Origin: an uncultured Carnobacterium sp.
Lineage (GTDB): Bacteria > Bacillota > Bacilli > Lactobacillales > Aerococcaceae
Reading direction: 5' to 3'
Length of the DNA stretch: 5,454 nucleotides
Assembly: GCA_905371865.1 (NCBI GenBank)
Contig: CAJPNA010000106.1
Location: 1 to 5,454 of the forward strand
How positions within the stretch are numbered: position 1 is the stretch's first letter; each line of letters starts with the position of its first letter. Below, one piece after another: positions 5,399 to 5,454 of this stretch. Position numbers and translations under genes: made by a program. Under the pieces are notes generated by a model. That model was not told the origin of the DNA, searched no databases, and was given only the letters and a program-made list of their open reading frames with translations.

Positions 5399-5454
5399 AT
5401 GATGATCCCCAGAAAAAATGAAAGCAGCTCCCGAAATTCACTTATAAGTGAATT
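5399..5454 (+). CDS. Possible start of a divergent gene (weak)
   Basis: An ATG ATG pair at 5399-5404 is preceded at 7 nt by GGAGG (5387-5391). It opens 18 codons without a stop up to the window edge (MMIPRKNESSSRNSLISE). The residues are hydrophilic and match no family I recognise. Two points argue against it. No plausible plus-strand promoter lies upstream: the TAGAAT at 5380-5385 has no partner and would start transcription inside the ribosome site. Also, codons 13-18 lie within a perfect palindrome that looks like part of a terminator. Confidence 0.2.
   Translation, partial: MMIPRKNESSSRNSLISE
5412..5454 (-). terminator. Probable half of a terminator cut by the window edge
   Basis: AATTCACTTATAAGTGAATT (5435-5454) is a perfect 20-bp palindrome that ends exactly at the window edge, so its arms may extend. 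To its left lie AGCAGCTCCCG (about 5424-5433) and an A-rich run (5412-5422). On the minus strand this reads as a stem-like arm followed by TTTCATTTTTT. It would end a minus-strand gene located just beyond the window, upstream of the gntR promoter. The missing right arm (expected to begin TCGGGAGC) cannot be seen. Confidence 0.45.

Overview
The window looks like chromosomal DNA from a low-GC Gram-positive bacterium, most likely a member of the Lactobacillales. The evidence is the strong Shine-Dalgarno sites of AAAGGAGG type, a consensus sigma-A promoter, a class I LacD-type tagatose-bisphosphate aldolase, and a CopA/CopZ-type copper locus. I cannot name the genus from the sequence; a Carnobacteriaceae or streptococcal relative is an inference. 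Nothing here looks like a phage or an insertion sequence.

Left part, plus strand (1-878): the 3' end of a copper P1B-type ATPase gene (copA) is followed 17 bp later by a CxxC copper chaperone (copZ). After a 99-bp gap comes a UPF0145/YbjQ-family protein of unknown biochemical role. That unit closes with a perfect 12-bp-stem intrinsic terminator.

Middle (879-1131): this convergent intergenic region holds the most unusual object in the window. About 206 bp (917-1122) can fold into a long three-segment closing helix leading to a four-way junction with three further hairpins. Nearly 70% of its bases can be paired. All three non-Watson-Crick positions in the long helix are G-U pairs when read as plus-strand RNA, and would be C-A mismatches on the minus strand. 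This favours a plus-strand structured RNA. A MITE-like palindromic repeat, or a terminator for the opposing operon (T7 tract on that strand), remain alternatives.

Right part, minus strand (5379 down to 1132): a four-gene operon gntR-agaS-nagA-lacD with short gaps (17, 27 and 62 bp). Transcription should start at a near-consensus promoter (TTGACG-17 bp-TACAAT). Directly at the predicted start lies a perfect AACTGGT-N4-ACCAGTT palindrome, well suited as the operator of the operon's own GntR/HutC regulator. The enzymes outline amino-sugar breakdown, most likely of N-acetylgalactosamine. NagA would deacetylate GalNAc-6-P, AgaS would convert galactosamine-6-P to tagatose-6-P plus ammonia, and LacD would cleave tagatose-1,6-bisphosphate to DHAP and glyceraldehyde-3-P. 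The tagatose-6-P kinase and a PTS importer are not in the window, so they must be encoded elsewhere or supplied by the lactose/galactose pathway.

Right edge (5380-5454): a 20-bp perfect palindrome runs into the window end, preceded by an A-rich stretch. It is probably half of a terminator belonging to a minus-strand neighbour beyond the edge. A short open frame with a good ribosome-binding site overlaps it and competes with that reading.
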